The translations under genes and the position numbers were made by a program. Shown here piece by piece: positions 28,367 through 42,099 of a stretch of DNA of 64,000 nt (position 1 is its first letter; every line of letters starts with the position of its first letter). The notes under the pieces were generated by a model, which did no database searches, was not told where the DNA came from, and saw only the letters and a list, made by a program, of their open reading frames with translations. Origin of the DNA: Cristatella mucedo (taxonomy: Eukaryota; Bryozoa; Phylactolaemata; Cristatellidae); NCBI GenBank assembly GCA_009760855.2, contig WPIO01000001.1, positions 7,373,001 to 7,437,000 of the forward strand. Direction: 5' to 3'.

Positions 28367-29040
28367 GGGCTGGTGACTATGAAGTTGTCTTGTCATTCTT
28401 TCTCTACCGTATGAACTGTCCTGATTATCTAGTAAAAAGTTCATCAATTGTTATCTTACCTTCGGTCTAACAAGTTTTGTTGACCACGGCTGAGACAGGT
28501 GAGCTGGCTCGCCGAATAAAAAAAAGTTTGTCTACAGGAGCATGATATATCATCAGTTTCCTTTAGCAAAATGCAAGTACCGCACTGAAGAAGTGCCCGA
28601 TAAAGTGAGCTTGGCAGATTCGTTCAGCAATCTTTTACGAAGATTCGCTGCTTTTTCGACGTTGTCATAAAATCAACACGTACAGCGAATGACGGCGAAC
28701 CTACCGCTTGAATTATTGCGTCTCTAAAAGACGCCTGGCTGCGGAGGCAGCGTTCACGTTTCTGGATTGTAATTGTCTGCAGCTTTCCTTCACTGACGTC
28801 CTGCACCTTGATCGCTTGCAAAAAAGCCGGGTGGCATTGCAGACAGAGCAGTTACCAAAAGAAGTATCGATACGAAACACAGTATCTGCATATTTCCGCA
28901 AGTTGATTAGCAGATAAAAGTTTGTGTGAGACATTTATGCTTTGAAGTGAACAGTCCATCTTGGGTTGCTGTGTGGTTGCTACTGGCGGGCATAGCTACG
29001 GGCGTCTTAGACGCCAGAAATGCGTTCACGCACTTGTCCC
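28367..29040. other. no recognised feature
   Basis: Mixed AT-rich sequence, short frames without similarity that I can name. Confidence 0.35.
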
Positions 29041-29180
29041 ACGTGCTATGCCAACCGTGGATGCTCGATGGGTATTTTTTCAGATTAAAGCCTCTATCAG
29101 CCAATTCAACTGGTTCTAGTGTTTACGTAAGATGGTCCAGTAAATGTATTGGAATACCTGCATATTATCCAACCACGACC
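29041..29180 (-). pseudogene. possible DDE transposase relic
   Basis: One minus frame reads LEPVELADRGFNLKKY, close to the PGDxVMADRGFxI motif of DDE_Tnp_4-type (HARBI/THAP-like) transposases, preceded by AGIPIHLLDHL in the position of the usual SGLLDLL. Nothing before or after aligns well, so this may be coincidence. Confidence 0.22.
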
Positions 29181-29829
29181 TAGTAGTCTCATCAGGCTGG
29201 CCAATCTATAAACCAATACGCGTGACACCATAGAATCGTAAACCTTTTCCACGAGGTCCTAAATCTTCATTCAAGTGTTTCTGTTTCGACCTAAGATCTG
29301 TCTGCATTTATTGCATATACATAAACAGATATACAGGCCTCAATATATCCACTGTAGAAAAGTCGATTTTTTTAATTAATTGTTGAATAGAGCATTGAAG
29401 AACAATAGGAAATCCTGTCTGCCGAGCCAGATAGGAAGTATTCCTTGCTATCCCGTTGCTTTATTTTAGGCTTGCTAATAATAAGATAATTACAATATTT
29501 CTGAGACAAAAATTTGTAATATTTAAGAGCAAGGATTTTACGTGCACGCGCAGTTTCTTTTTCGTCCGTAATGAGCCAAAAAACCAGATCCTTCGACATA
29601 GGAGGACGTCACTTAAGAATAATTGATACCATATCTGACGCCTTCAGCATAGATTTTCATGCACTGACTGGCTCATTTTCTCTTGCGGCTCATGTGCATG
29701 GCCCTACTCATCAAGAGTCACACAATCGAGACCAAATTACCTCTTGCAACTGCAGGCTATCAATCATCACATATTATTACAAAATTCTGCTTATATGACA
29801 ATACGCAGATCTCACTGAGTCTAGAGTGC
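29181..29829. other. AT-rich, possibly decayed 5' part of the downstream LINE-1
   Basis: Short frames around 29571-29800 could derive from the LINE endonuclease domain but are not diagnostic. Confidence 0.3.
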
Positions 29830-30110
29830 GTGCACTCCTCTGCATCCAAACTCATCCACGAATTGCGGAACGTCAAGACCCTTGACATCGATACTGTCCG
29901 CGGAAGAATATCTCCGTTGCCCCTGCTGCTTAATCCCCTTCCGATCTGTCATCATTGGTAGAATGCTACAATACAAGTTGACATACTCAACGAGTTTTCG
30001 CCTCTGACTAAACGAACTTTCCACCCTCGCCCGGCGGCCTTTGGTTTACCTCAGGCATTACAATAGCTTGGTCTGCTAAACGCAAGCTTGAAAAAGCACA
30101 CAAAAGATGG

Positions 30111-30262
30111 TGAACCGTGATGGCACACTAGATAAGGTGGTTGCTTTTAATGATCTTGGTTCTGAGGTTGTGGGTTCGAATCCTGCGGTGGCCGCTGTCA
30201 GCCACGGTGATATCCCGTAAAGGCTCTTCTGTCCCCATTAAATGAGGCTGCTAAATCAGCTG
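30111..30262 (+). repeat. SINE-A copy nested in LINE-1
   Basis: TGAACCGTGATGGCACACTA head, B box GTGGGTTCGAATCCTGC, tail TGAGGCTGCTAAATCAGCTG. LINE coding sequence ends at KAHKRW just before it and resumes with KTVHRQ after it, so the insertion post-dates the LINE. Confidence 0.85.
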
Positions 30263-31248
30263 GTATTTTATTTTATTTTTATCAAGACTGTCCATCGACA
30301 GGCCTACGAGGACTGCTGTAGATCGTACCAATAGATTCTTGCAAAGGCCAAATCTAGCATCCATAAAAACATTGTTGAATCACAGACGCCTAATTCAAAA
30401 AGGGTGATGTCTATGATTAACCACCTGCTTAATCGCTCCCAGACTACACCCCACCTAGTGATCCTTCTGGTGATCTTGCAGTTCGCTTCTTTTTCAACAA
30501 GATAGATAAGATCAGGAAGTCCAGATCTAGGGTGGCAGCATCCCCTCTGTCATCGTGTCCCTCAATTATGTCCAACACCTCAATCTCTACATTCAAGGGT
30601 GGCTACGAGTGACCTCATCCTGAAGCTCATATCCCAATCAAAGAAGACGAAGAAGTACCCTAGACCCTACTCTCACTTTCCTGTTTTAACGAAGTATAGA
30701 TCTGCTGCTGCTATGAATCACTAACATTATAAATATGTCATTAGCATCAGGTCATGTCCCATCACCTGTCAAAAAGGCTGTAGTTAGGCCACTACTAAAG
30801 AAAGCATCACTAGACCAAGAGAACTTGAGCAAATTTCGCCCAGTCTCCCTTCTTCCTTCTACCCTTCCTTTCAAAGACACTGGAACTAGTCGTGGCAGAC
30901 CAGCTGAACTCATATATTGAAACTTTAAACCTAGCTAGTAAGTTCCAGCCTGGTTTTAGAGCTAATAACTCACAGAATCAGCACTGCTTTGGGTGTATAA
31001 TGACCTACTTAGGAATGCAGACTTAGATAGAGTCTCTCCGCTTGTTTTTCCACATATCTCGACAGCTTTTGATACTATCAATCACCAAGTACTTCTTGAG
31101 CACCTTTCATCTCGTCCGGGCATCAATGGCCATGCACTGCAATGGTTTAAGTCATATCTCCGTGGGAGATTCCAGAATATTGAGGTGAACGAAAAAGAAC
31201 ATTCGAGGAGCCACTGAAGTATGGGGTACCTCACGGCTCCGTGCTTGG

Positions 31249-31321
31249 TAAAAATAACAATAAGAATACACTTGCAGATAAAGCACCCCTAGAAAAACCC
31301 AATCTCTTTCTAGATGCTTGG
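31249..31321 (-). repeat. LINE-1 3' tail inserted antisense into LINE-1 RT
   Basis: The plus-strand text ATACACTTGCAGATAAAGC, CCCAATCTCTTTCTAGATGC is the reverse complement of a LINE-1 3' terminus. It splits the [12 protein letters not shown] motif, with GSVLG before it and FTVYTPPLAD after it. Confidence 0.75.
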
Positions 31322-32493
31322 TCCGATTCTTTCACGGTTTATACTCCCCCTCTTGCCGATGTGATTGTCAAGCACAATCTAGGCTTTCAATTATATGCAG
31401 ATGACACTCTGTTGTACCTTTGCTTTGACCCAGCTCTCCAGCACGTCGAATTCTCTCAGCTCTCCTTCTGCGTGTATTGATGACATCCGCACATGGATGG
31501 CAGCAAACTTTCTTAAATTGAATAATAATAAAACCAACATGCTAGCTATGAGCAAACACAGAGGGATTCGGAAATTGGAAAAGCTAACGCTCGAAATCGG
31601 CTCTGCCAGCTTTTTTCCTATTGAATCTGTACGAAATCTAGGTGTCCTGTTCCAAAGGGACTTTTCATTAGACGACCACATCAGCTCCACAGTCAAGTCT
31701 GCCTACTTTCAGCTACATAACATTGCTAAAATTTGGGCCTGTTTAGACAGGGATACCGATTCTAAATTGTTCTATGCATTTGTGACATCCCGTCTTGACT
31801 TCTGTAACTCTCTGCTTGCTGGTCTACCGGCATGTGCAATCAGGCGCTTACAGCTGGTGCAAAGCTCTGGAGCTAGGCTTGTCTGTCGCGAGCGTCGAAG
31901 TTGCCACATCACACCACTTCTCGCCGACCTGCACTGGGTCCCGGTAAACCAACGCATCAATTTCAAAGTTCTGTCACTCACTTTTAGGTCTCTTTATTCT
32001 TTGGCTCCAGCCTCCCTATCAGATCTACTGCCTCACCAGGCTAAGAATCGTTCCACCTGCTTTTCGGAATATAATCGCTTACCTATACCTTGTACGAACC
32101 TCAAATCTTTTGGAGACCTTGCCTTTAGTTCGTACGCTCATAAAGCCTGGAACTCACTCCCGACTTGCATCAAGACATCGACATTGACATCAAGACCCTG
32201 ACTTGACCACATTTAAAAAGAAACTAAAAGCGCATCTATTTATTGCAGCATTTAGTAGGCCCACGTGATTCATCTTTATTGTGTTTGTGCGTGCTGATAC
32301 TGCGCATGCTGCCACTAACTATATTTGCATACTGAACCTGTGGCTTTCACCCTAACCATGTTATTCTTGTTGTGATTTAACATGCTAAAACTAACCATTG
32401 GATCATGCTTCCTTTGCAACAAGTGTAAAGCACCTAGAAAGAGATTAAGTTTTCTGAGGGCACTTAAAAATTGTATTGGTATCATTATTAAAG

Positions 32494-33094
32494 GAGACTA
32501 AAAACCAGCGACGAATCAAGTTTTCCTACATGCTAGTTGCACCTTCGAAGAGCACTCACATAAAAGTCTAACCCACCCACAAAACCAAAGATCAAACCCG
32601 AGATAGGCGTCCGGTGACCTCAGCTGGTTCCTGAGATCAGCGTCTTCCGGCACTCCCGACTTCCATATCTTTGGCTACAATGCAACTACATCACAATTGT
32701 GTGACCTGTTGATAATAAATAGTTATTGGTTACCAAGCACTGCTGAAATGATCAATGTTTAGGGAAGCAGACAGAAGGTACGCTCGCTCACGATCAACCG
32801 ATGTGGTTGTCGCCTAATTGTCATGCAGCTTGCTGCGCCTACCGAGCCCAAATAATCTGCAAGTGTTCGTCTATTGGATGAAAAGTTAAAAAGTACTTTA
32901 TTTCAAAGCCAGATGCATATAGCAAGATGATGTGGCTGTTCAATTTAACAGCTCGAAAGATCCACAATTCTCGGTCGCGCTTACGTAAAATGCACAACCT
33001 ACAGAGACGTCGAATGCCGTTTGTTGCATCTTTCACGGGCTTCTATCGAAAAGCGATCGCGTAAGACAGCTACATAGATAAATAGAGATATATA
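32494..33094. other. no recognised feature
   Basis: Short frames only. Confidence 0.35.
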
Positions 33095-33470
<376 letters not shown>

Positions 33471-33472
<2 letters not shown>

Positions 33473-34300
33473 AGCATGCGTGGCATTGCGAATTTCGGCG
33501 TATTCGCTGTATAGATAGTGCGATTGCTGGCTTGTTTGAATCGTTTAGAGTGTTAGGCCTTGCGACGAGGCATCGTGCCATTCTGGCACTAAACTCCAAA
33601 TAAAAGAGTTTCACCGGCTCTTGGAAGAAGTCGTTTCGAAATGAAAGACATTATAATGAAGGATATTGAAATGGGGGACATCGAAGCAAACTAAAAACGA
33701 ATGCATTTAAAGTAAATGCTGTTCCCAAAGATAAGCATAAAATGAGCTCTAGCGCCATCGATTCCTTCCACTCAAGGGTGAAGGCATAAAGATATTGGTA
33801 TTATCAGGAGTAAGAGTTCTCAGAAACGCAAAACTGCCTGTACACCATAGCCGACCATCGAATCTGTCGATCGCTACCAGAGATCATCATACCGTCATCA
33901 AGTTGTTTCTTTGAAGAGATAAGGAAAATTAACTTTAATTGAATAAAAATACTTTTCATTCAATAATCAAATGGATTATTTCAGTACGAATGAAATGCGT
34001 GCGTCGCTCATTTCAATGACGAAATTTTCGAAAGCCGAAACTATTTTACTATTTTACTGATATTTATCATCACGCAGCGCCGTTCTCCAAAGCTGTGCCC
34101 CGGCAATTTCTCACAGACTGTTGCGAGTAATAAAGCCGCAAGACCTGGTGACTCTACAGTCACGCAGCAGTAAGAAAACCGTAGTTTTATTCCATGATTA
34201 TGGGCATCTTAATATTTATCTTGTTGATACCCGGTTAATCTTGCGATCCCATTATTTAAGAAAAGCATGGGCCATTTGAATTAAAATGTTTGAGGCCCAA
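33471..34300. other. no recognised gene
   Basis: Between two GA arrays. A degenerate 15-base tandem, GAAATGAAAGACATT/ATAATGAAGGATATT/GAAATGGGGGACATC, occurs at 33637-33684. Confidence 0.4.
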
Positions 34301-34556
<256 letters not shown>

Positions 34557-34564
34557 GGAAGGAG

Positions 34565-34950
34565 CGAATAGCGAGCAGAGCCAACGAGTGCCATCTGCAC
34601 GGGAAATAAAGCCTAGATTATGCTTAGCGATTACATCGGCAAGAAGGGCTATGCATCGTGAAAAGTAAGTAACATAAAGCAGACCCCTGTGCACCCTTAC
34701 ACTTCAAAGGTTCAGCAGGGGGCCGTTGAAAAATACGCCTTGAAATCTCACACTAAGATTAGATTTAAGGCACTGCAAGTGCAAAGCCAGCGACGCTCGG
34801 GCGAGGCGATCGAGGCACTCAAGAAGGATTTGGTGATCAATGGTGTCAAGCGCAGCCGAGAGATTCAGTCACAACTAAAGGGGCCGGGCAGGAATCTAAT
34901 AGCGTATGCACTCTGTCTGACAGCAGCTCTTTTTTCCACGTAAGGTGGCA
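34565..34950 (-). pseudogene. LINE-1-like RT relic
   Basis: Minus strand, 5' to 3': LSAALDTIDHQILLECLDRL (about 34870), AQGSALCYLLFTMHS (about 34700), then LADVIAKHNLGF followed by a decayed catalytic box (RADG in place of YADD). Compare LADVIVKHNLGFQLYADD at 31355-31400. The copy stops where the (GA)n array begins. Confidence 0.65.
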
Positions 34951-36395
34951 GAGACAAAATCAAGCGTCGTCCGAACAGCAGCAGCAGAAGCTCGACTGCT
35001 GATCGCCAAGTTCCTGCGGCCTTGGCTTCCGTAGCCCTTCCACTACCCACACGTGACAGACGCAAGGATAAAGAGAATGCCTAACGAGACCACATGGAAG
35101 CCTTTTTGGAACAATTATCGTAATACTAATGTAATAATAATAATAATTGAGTGACTTTTTAACAGCTCGCCCCACTTGGCTGCTATAATTGCAGCAGCTC
35201 GTAGAATAGTTGAAAACAGAGGGCTGGAGCGGCTAAGATGGCTTTCGCTGCATGCAAGACCCGCCATTACTCGGCGATTAGCCAACAATACTCGCCACGC
35301 ACACACGGACACACAGGTGTGAGACGCTTGGCAGAGTTCAAGGCCTGTAGACGTTCTACGTTTGCTGAGAACTCGCCTTGAAAGACTAGTCGCCGGAGGC
35401 GCCTGAGTTGGCAGCCCTAGAGCAGCGGTAGCGCATCGTGCGGATGAATGAGGAAAGGAACTTGCTGAGCAAAATCGCTTGCTGCCAAAGATTTCTAACG
35501 TGACAAGTAAAAGCAAGAGAACTACTGCTCTTAGAGGACACGAGGTTACGCGGAGGCCAGTTTCGCTGCTATTAGTTCAGCCGAAGGCGCGAAAGGCACC
35601 CAAGCGGTGGCGACGGACCTTGCAGGTCGTAGTAGCGAGAGTTTGGTCGCGTACCCGCGACGTGTGGGGGATTCGACGCCGCTCAGGCAAAGAGGACAGG
35701 TGACTAGATCTTTCGGATTTATAAAAGATTATCTAGTGGCCTTTGAACACTGCGTACCGAGGTTGGATGGCATTCACCGGCAACCCCGCTAGAGTTGAGG
35801 TCATCATCCAGCTCTACAGGGAGCTGAGAAGTTAGTTGGAGCTTTTGTATAATTTGCAATCGACGCAAATTATCGCCCCCAATTCGGGCGAGAGACCCCA
35901 TTTTTTCTTTTTTTCTTAAAGGAGTCCCTATGAATAATTGTTTTCAAAGTTCAGGAGCAGACAAAATCTCTCAGACCTACGCCCTCTGTATACATGTCTT
36001 ACAATGTGTTTTATAAACCTTTTTGCGGTAATATGTCAGCTGTCAAAACTTTGTATTGCATTTTGCTAACGCACCGGTCTTTTGACAGGCACGTTGAACA
36101 AAATAATCAAGTTTGATTGATCTTGTGACCGATTTCCATTAGCTATCTCTTAAAATCTCGATGTCTCCGAGTTTGGCTGGCCGCCGTTTAGTGCTACTAG
36201 CTGATCAGGCTCAGCATCTTGGCTCGAATGGTGAGACCGCGGTCGCTGTGCCAGCGCCAGCGGCTGACGCGACGTACCGAATGCGCTTCGTAAGCGGAAG
36301 ATGCAGAAGTGACACTTTTGACCAGCGGACCGCAGCGTGCGCACGCGAATGTTTAGCGCATGCTAAACCGGATGTTAGCATTCAGACTCGCACTA
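34951..36395. other. no recognised gene
   Basis: Open frames on both strands (for example 35115-35516 minus, 35479-35703 plus, 35719-35901 minus) without domains or splice support. Confidence 0.35.
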
Positions 36396-36398
36396 GCC

Positions 36399-36400
36399 CA

Positions 36401-36444
<44 letters not shown>

Positions 36445-36920
36445 GGCCGACGGGCTCGCGCGGAGGGTACGCGGGCGGCGAATGCCGAGGCGTTGCACTC
36501 GGAGAGCCGCCTGCAGGCAGAGGAAGGAGCACGATTTGAATCCAGCAGGCCTCTTCGAAGCGCAGAGTAACCTTTCGACGAAAGGTTCGCACCGTGCGCG
36601 GTCCGCGCGTACCTGCGCTCTCGCAACACGACGAGTCTCGAAAGCGTCTCTCGAGTGGACGGCGATGAGCTGAAGCTAATGATGATAGTGAAGCTAATGA
36701 ATGATACGAGCTGAAGTCTCTGCTTGGCATTCGCGGCAAGCAGCGCGAAGCAACGTAGACCGACGTGCAGTAGCCCCCCCCCCCCCCCCCCCCCAACGTG
36801 GGCGGCGGCGGCGCTTGCGTCATCGTTTGCATGCGTCGACCGGGATCGAAGCGTGGGATGAGGCGTGAGCGGGCTCAACGATGGCCGAGGAACGCCGCCG
36901 CCGCCGCCGCCGCCGCCACC
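36399..36920. repeat. GC-rich stretch with (GGC)n, (C)n and (CCG)n runs
   Basis: (GGC)n at 36399-36444, a C run of about 21 at 36774-36794 and (CGC)n at 36893-36918. A small frame from ATG 36881 in good context (AACGATGG) reads MAEERR... for 51 codons. It is arginine-rich only because of the repeat and I do not call it a gene. Confidence 0.7.
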
Positions 36921-37539
36921 GCTGCTGCAGCATGGGCCGGAACAGCAGGCGGCTCGTGGAGAGGCAAGTAGCTATGCGACATATAGCAAACTACGGCCAG
37001 CGACCGCAGACTGAAAGGCTAATCTTACGGGATTGACGGACTCACGCCGACTGCCGTACAGCAGCAGCAGCCTTTAAGCAAAACCAGACTCGGACGCTCG
37101 AAGCTCATACCGCACCTGCACATCTGCGCACCTGCGAATTCGTCTATGTCTTGCAGAAGAATCTGATGCAGAGTGCGATAGTTGATTATGCGTCATGGAG
37201 AAGAGACGTCACGGAGCTTTCCGGCCTTGGCCTTGTGAGGATATAGGAGACGGTCTAGTCAACCATCAAGAGGAGCTAGCTGCGGTTCCGACGCCAGATC
37301 AACGGAACGCGTCAAACGGCGGCTTCTCTTGCTATGCCCCAGTAATTCTATATCTCTCGCCTCTTTCCTTTACCAACTCTCAATATGTAGTATCGATTCT
37401 CTCTTCCACTATCTTAATTTATAAATTTATGTACTGTATATTAGCCTGTGTATGAATATATAGATTTTCCACATGCACGCTCATGCACACCTACGAACTT
37501 GGGAGAGTGAGAAAGAGAAAACGCACGAACGAACGCGCT
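36921..37539. other. no recognised feature
   Basis: Short plus frame at 37195-37455 without similarity. Confidence 0.35.
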
Positions 37540-37680
37540 CGCGAACACACACAAAACACAAAAACACATACCACACGCACAAAACACACACAACACACAA
37601 CACACACGCGCACGCACACGCAAACAGACAGACACACGCACGCACACACACGCACGCACACACATACACATACACACACT

Positions 37681-37730
<50 letters not shown>
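37540..37730. repeat. (CA)n-rich microsatellite ending in (CG)n
   Basis: Imperfect CA/CACG repeat, then pure CA, then GCGCGCGC. Confidence 0.95.
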
Positions 37731-38174
37731 AACCAAATTGGGACTTGCCAGAGAGATTTTCACAGCCACAGTTCCCAAGCTGAAAACCTAGCGACATCCG
37801 TGAGACCACACCGTCGACTGCAGATAGGCTTACGCTAAAAGTGGCCAAACTTCTGCCTCTTGTGACCGATTCTATAGCCGGGGCATGCAGCCTTAGTTAA
37901 CGGACAAAATATTTCAAGGCACCTTACCCTAGCACAAACTTGTGCTAGACTTACGTATTGATTTTATCAGTCAGATTATATAGGTCTGAGGTTACCATTG
38001 TCCGAATTCATTCATTGAGTCTGTATATTCGGATATTATACTATCAATATACTTCAGCTCAGCCTGAGCACATGCTTTCCTTTGCTGCACTTTTATACTA
38101 AATAGAGGTTTTTTGAAAAATCCATCATATGCCTACAACTAAAGAGTTTTTTCGGACATTGACTATCAGCCCAT
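37731..38174. other. no recognised feature
   Basis: AT-rich; nothing identifiable. Confidence 0.35.
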
Positions 38175-38329
38175 CCGTCTTAGTCCTGAGGTAGAGCACT
38201 CGCACTTCATAACCGGTATCGTGGGCTCAAGTCCTGCAGCAAGCAAGCCTTCGTTGCCCACTGCAACCTGCGGTGACAGCCGTTAAAACTCTCCTGCCTC
38301 TATATAATTAAAGCTGTTAAATCAGCCTT
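38175..38329 (+). repeat. SINE-A copy, diverged
   Basis: B-box-like CGTGGGCTCAAGTCCTGC, body CTGCGGTGACAGCCGTTAAA and tail TTAAAGCTGTTAAATCAGCC. Confidence 0.65.
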
Positions 38330-38539
38330 GACCTTTACTTTTGAATCTAATGTACAGTCCGAAATGAAGGATCAATAGCCCCTATTGAAAGTGTTTTTCG
38401 ACCAAAAATATCACCAGAATATGCAATCAAAGAATAAAAATCTCATCAAATAGTAGATACATTATTAATGTTAATAAGTATTTTGTATTGCAACCTATGA
38501 AAACCAAATCTCTACCCTAACGCTTTACAAATTTTTGTA

Positions 38540-39040
38540 ACAGAAGCATAACCAAGAGTTAATAGCAATGTGCCATGCTTAGACAAGCGTGCGGAAGCAT
38601 GTAAGTATCGTGCTTAGGCATGGAGCATGCAAAGCCATTCAAGTAGAAACTGAGGGCCATTGATTTGTAGAATCCCTGGTTAGTGACGTGCATAAAGTCG
38701 AGCACAGGTAAGCACGAACGGCATAGAGGAAAGCTGAATGGAACACATGTATCCTTAGCTGAGACTTAAATTACGCAAGAAAACACAGAAGGCAGGAGCG
38801 GGTTCCACATCATGGTTGCATACTAACTGAAGGGCCGATCGCAGCAAGATTTTCAATTTAGTTGGCGGATCGACGAAATTGCTGGCAGCCAAGGAGCGCG
38901 TGGTGCGAGAGCACGTGACCGGAGGAGCGAGGAAATCAGTTAGGTAGGCTGGAGTGAGCTAGGGAAGCGACCTGTAGGCAAGAGAAAAGGTCCTGAACTC
39001 GATTCAAGCTTGATTGGGAGGCAGTAGATCGCCATTATCC
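38540..39040 (-). repeat. LINE-C 3' fragment
   Basis: Parallels 600-1150 along its length, for example GCTGAGACTTAAATTACGCA and TAGGTAGGCTGGAGTGAGC, on the plus strand. Confidence 0.5.
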
Positions 39041-39289
39041 AAAAAATATTGCTCATAGCCGATTACGCCTGCAGCAAGATTATCTCGACATGTGGACTCA
39101 TCAGTGTAGGTAAAATCATTGAAACAAGACGCATAATTTTGATGAATTAGATTCTCCACGAATCAACTACTCTTGAGCTTTTTATTTTTTGAGATATTTT
39201 CCTGAATCGGCTACTTTTCACTTTTCCTTTTTTACGTGAAGCTGAAGTCTACTGGCTACCGTGCGTATGGCGAAGCCGCCTTAACTCTG

Positions 39290-39785
39290 CAGCTACGCTT
39301 TTCTGTCGTCAAATGTCTCAACTGCCACAGTAGCCACTTCTCACCGACCTTACCGACCCATCAAGGAGCATATCTATTTCAAGGCGATCTCCTTTCCTTT
39401 CTGGTCCCTTCGTGCTCTGGCCGTGGCTGATTTACTTAATAGATACTACCTAATCAATCGTTAAGCTTTGCCTCTAACTAACCTCAAATCCTTGAGAGAC
39501 AACACTTTAAGCTAGCATGTTCCCAAGCCACAAACGCACTCCAGTGTGACTTTATAACATTTGACGTGACGTCATTTAAAAAGAAGCTAAAAACGCACAG
39601 CGCTAAAAACAGCTCCTCACTGCATTTGCTCTATCCGTGCGAATTTTCCGGTGTGTGTTCGTGAAATATGACACTGTACATGGTATCACTTATCAAATAA
39701 TTCCAGCACATGCAAAGTGCCCGAAAAGAAATTTTTAGTTCTCTTAGGGTCATACAATGTCATACTATTGTTATTGTTCTTGTTA
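39290..39785 (+). repeat. LINE-1 3' end, decayed
   Basis: Remnants of the CHITPLLADLHW...RINFKVLSLTF region and of LKSFGD...AWNSLP, followed by the LINE-1 3' UTR ending GCAAAGTGCCCGAAAAGAAA...GTTCTCTTAGGG. Confidence 0.6.
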
Positions 39786-40361
39786 TTCATATTTAGTTTT
39801 GAGTTTGCTATGGATAAATCTGCGAGAAAAACAAAAACGCGTGCAACCTGTTGCCTTGTGTCATTTGCAGCTCTGCATTCCTCATGCAGATAGCCACAGC
39901 TCGACCTTCACGCACCGCTCGATTAGCGCTTTCTCTAAACTCTCACGTGCTACTCCGTCTTCGTTCACGTGACTTCCTGCCACGCTAGGCGCTCTAATCG
40001 ATGTCGAGCACGGCACAGCGATGCTATTTCACAAGTGCAATCGGCTCTTTCTGAATGCGCATCACTCGCAGCCAATGAATATTATGCACTTACGCAGAGC
40101 ATCATTCACTTAGATGCTAGTGAATATTACATTACTGTAACTGAGATAAGTCCGTGTGCGAGAAATTTCAGCTGATCCGCATGGCAAAAGGTCGATACAG
40201 AAGCATAAAATAAGCAGACCGACGAAAGAAAATCGCACGCTCTCAGTAACTCGAACGGTCTCACTAGTTTTGACCCATGATAGTGACCAATATAACGTAT
40301 TATATATATATATATATATATCTTGCATATATATGTATACACGGGTATAAATAGGCCACTA
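39786..40361. other. no gene; short (TA)n at about 40300-40322
   Basis: Only the TA run and AT-rich surroundings were noted. Confidence 0.4.
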
Positions 40362-40970
40362 GGCCACTGCAGCTGGGAATGAATATGGCTGCAAGGCTAG
40401 TTAACAAATCTCAGAGGTTTGACCACGTGTCTCCTTTACTGAAGGAGCTCCGATGGCTCACAATTCATCAACGGTTATAGAGTTAAGTTCTTACTCTGGT
40501 CCACAAAGCTCCCCACGGCTAGGCTCCTTCATACCTAGCTGAACTACTGCACATGTTTAGCCTCATCGTGACCTCAGGTCCTGCACGGAAAACCAATTGG
40601 CCCTACAATTCTTCCGCTTAAAGACCGTTGGCGAAAGAAGCTTTTGCTCTGCAGGTCCTAGACTGAAGAGCTCACTTCCACAATTCTTATTCAACGACAA
40701 AAACTCTCCTGCTGCCGACTATGGCACATCCTTTCCAGCCGTCCTGAGCTGCTATTTCCGTGCTGATCACTTCCTCAGCTGCTCTCCTGACTCAGCTACA
40801 CTTTATCACTTTCTGTCTGTTGCGTAAGATGAAGTCTGTTCGCTCCGTAACGGATGCGTATCGAAAGCCGCTTAGTCTTCGAGTGGGCAAGAGAAAGCTC
40901 TCCTGCGTGACACCCACGTGACGCCTGTGTGGAGCTACGAACGGAGATGCGTTACATGGCATTGCATGGC
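40362..40970 (+). repeat. LINE-2 3' end
   Basis: Plus-strand remnants of MNMAARLVNKSQRFDHVSPL (40383 onward), FFRLKTVGERSFCSAGPRL, SLPQFLFND and the 3' terminus TGTGGAGCTACGAACGGAGA, all with frameshifts. The only LINE-2 copy recognised on the plus strand. Confidence 0.75.
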
Positions 40971-42099
40971 CTGTAGGTAGCGGCTACTCCTCGTCCGGGT
41001 GTGGCCGCCGACTTCCTAGGGCGAGCTGATGCACACGTCGAGCAGTCCACACCAGTACCATAGGCTATTCGTCCGGTGGTCGGGGTGGTGCAAAAATATT
41101 CGGTTAGGTAGCTATTGGCCAAGGCGTAGACCTGTCAAATGCTTGAGTCAAACCTCGAGCGCATGAAAACCAGGAAAGAAGATGGCTAGAATAGGCTGCA
41201 GCTCTAGCGACGGAACTACCCGGATACCGACCCTGTCGCTGAATGAGCATACGAGTAGCGGAGAGTTCTTTACCCGCGGTAATCGTAGTTCCGAGCTCGT
41301 TGCTTCTACGTAATGGCATCGTGGCTTTTACTTTGGAGGTTTAACGGTTAGTGAATATTCCGCGGAAGTATAGTTAGCATTTTTCTCGGAAGCTTTGTAG
41401 CTTGGCACCCCCAGTAGGTATTTCTGGCCTGTCCAATGAGACATCCGGGATAGACGCGTCGGAGCGTTGCCGCCAATGCACGAGAGCCTGGCCCTACCCG
41501 TAATGCGGCGCCTCGAGCCCCTGGGCTCGAATTTAAAGATGCAGAACCAAGAGCTGAAATCTAAGTCAATCCGTCATCCATTGAAAGATTCTGGAACTGT
41601 CGAGGTAAAGCACTGGCGGTAGTACATATTGGGATCATGCTGTTGACCAGCGTTAGAGAGAGGAATGGAACGAATGATTTGAGTACACCGTTGAGTGTAC
41701 AACAACTATATACATTTAACGGTTATGCGCACGTCCCATAGATCGCCCCGCGATCACCCTGAGATTATATAACATTTAAATAAGCTTGGAAATAGATCCG
41801 CATAAGCAGTTGATGTTAACTGCACAAGTCGATTGTGGGTCAAGCGATAAACCACTTGCGTTTGCAGCATTAACAACAGAAAAACGGCAACACGATGTAA
41901 TGCTGACTGTGTAATATTAATAATCTAATTTTAAGTATGTTAGTGTTGGGATTGATTCTTCGCCATCAAATGTGAAGGTCCGTTTGCTCTGTCCACAGCA
42001 ACCTCGAAGCTTGTAGAGACATTTGCTTTGGCTCCTATGAAGTAATACAAGTTACTGGAGCTGGCTGCAAAATGGATCATCCCCTAACTTAAAATTTAA
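40971..42099. other. no recognised feature
   Basis: Possibly old repeats; nothing assignable. Confidence 0.3.

Larger units (their letters stand above)
29830..32493 (+). mobile_element. LINE-1 copy, longest in the window, with nested insertions
   Basis: From 5' to 3': linker remnants (about 29850-30110: LRNVKTLDIDTV, AKRKLEKAHKRW), a SINE-A insertion at 30111-30262, the linker resuming at 30285 (KTVHRQAYEDCCRSYQ), AVRFFFNKIDKIRKS (about 30480), [20 protein letters not shown] (30750), RT with ISTAFDTINHQVLLEHLSSR (31060) and YADDTLLYL (31395), then a long open C-terminal frame (31395-32201) with SRLDFCNSLLAGLP and SFGDLAFSSYAHKAWNSLP. The 3' UTR ends at about 32490. The RT is broken by frameshifts and by an antisense LINE-1 tail at 31249-31321. 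Confidence 0.85.

Noticed and set aside
30111..30262. Possible tRNA gene from A- and B-box-like motifs (also at other SINE sites)
   Set aside because: No complete cloverleaf. The same sequence recurs about 12 times with a common non-tRNA tail, so these are SINE heads.
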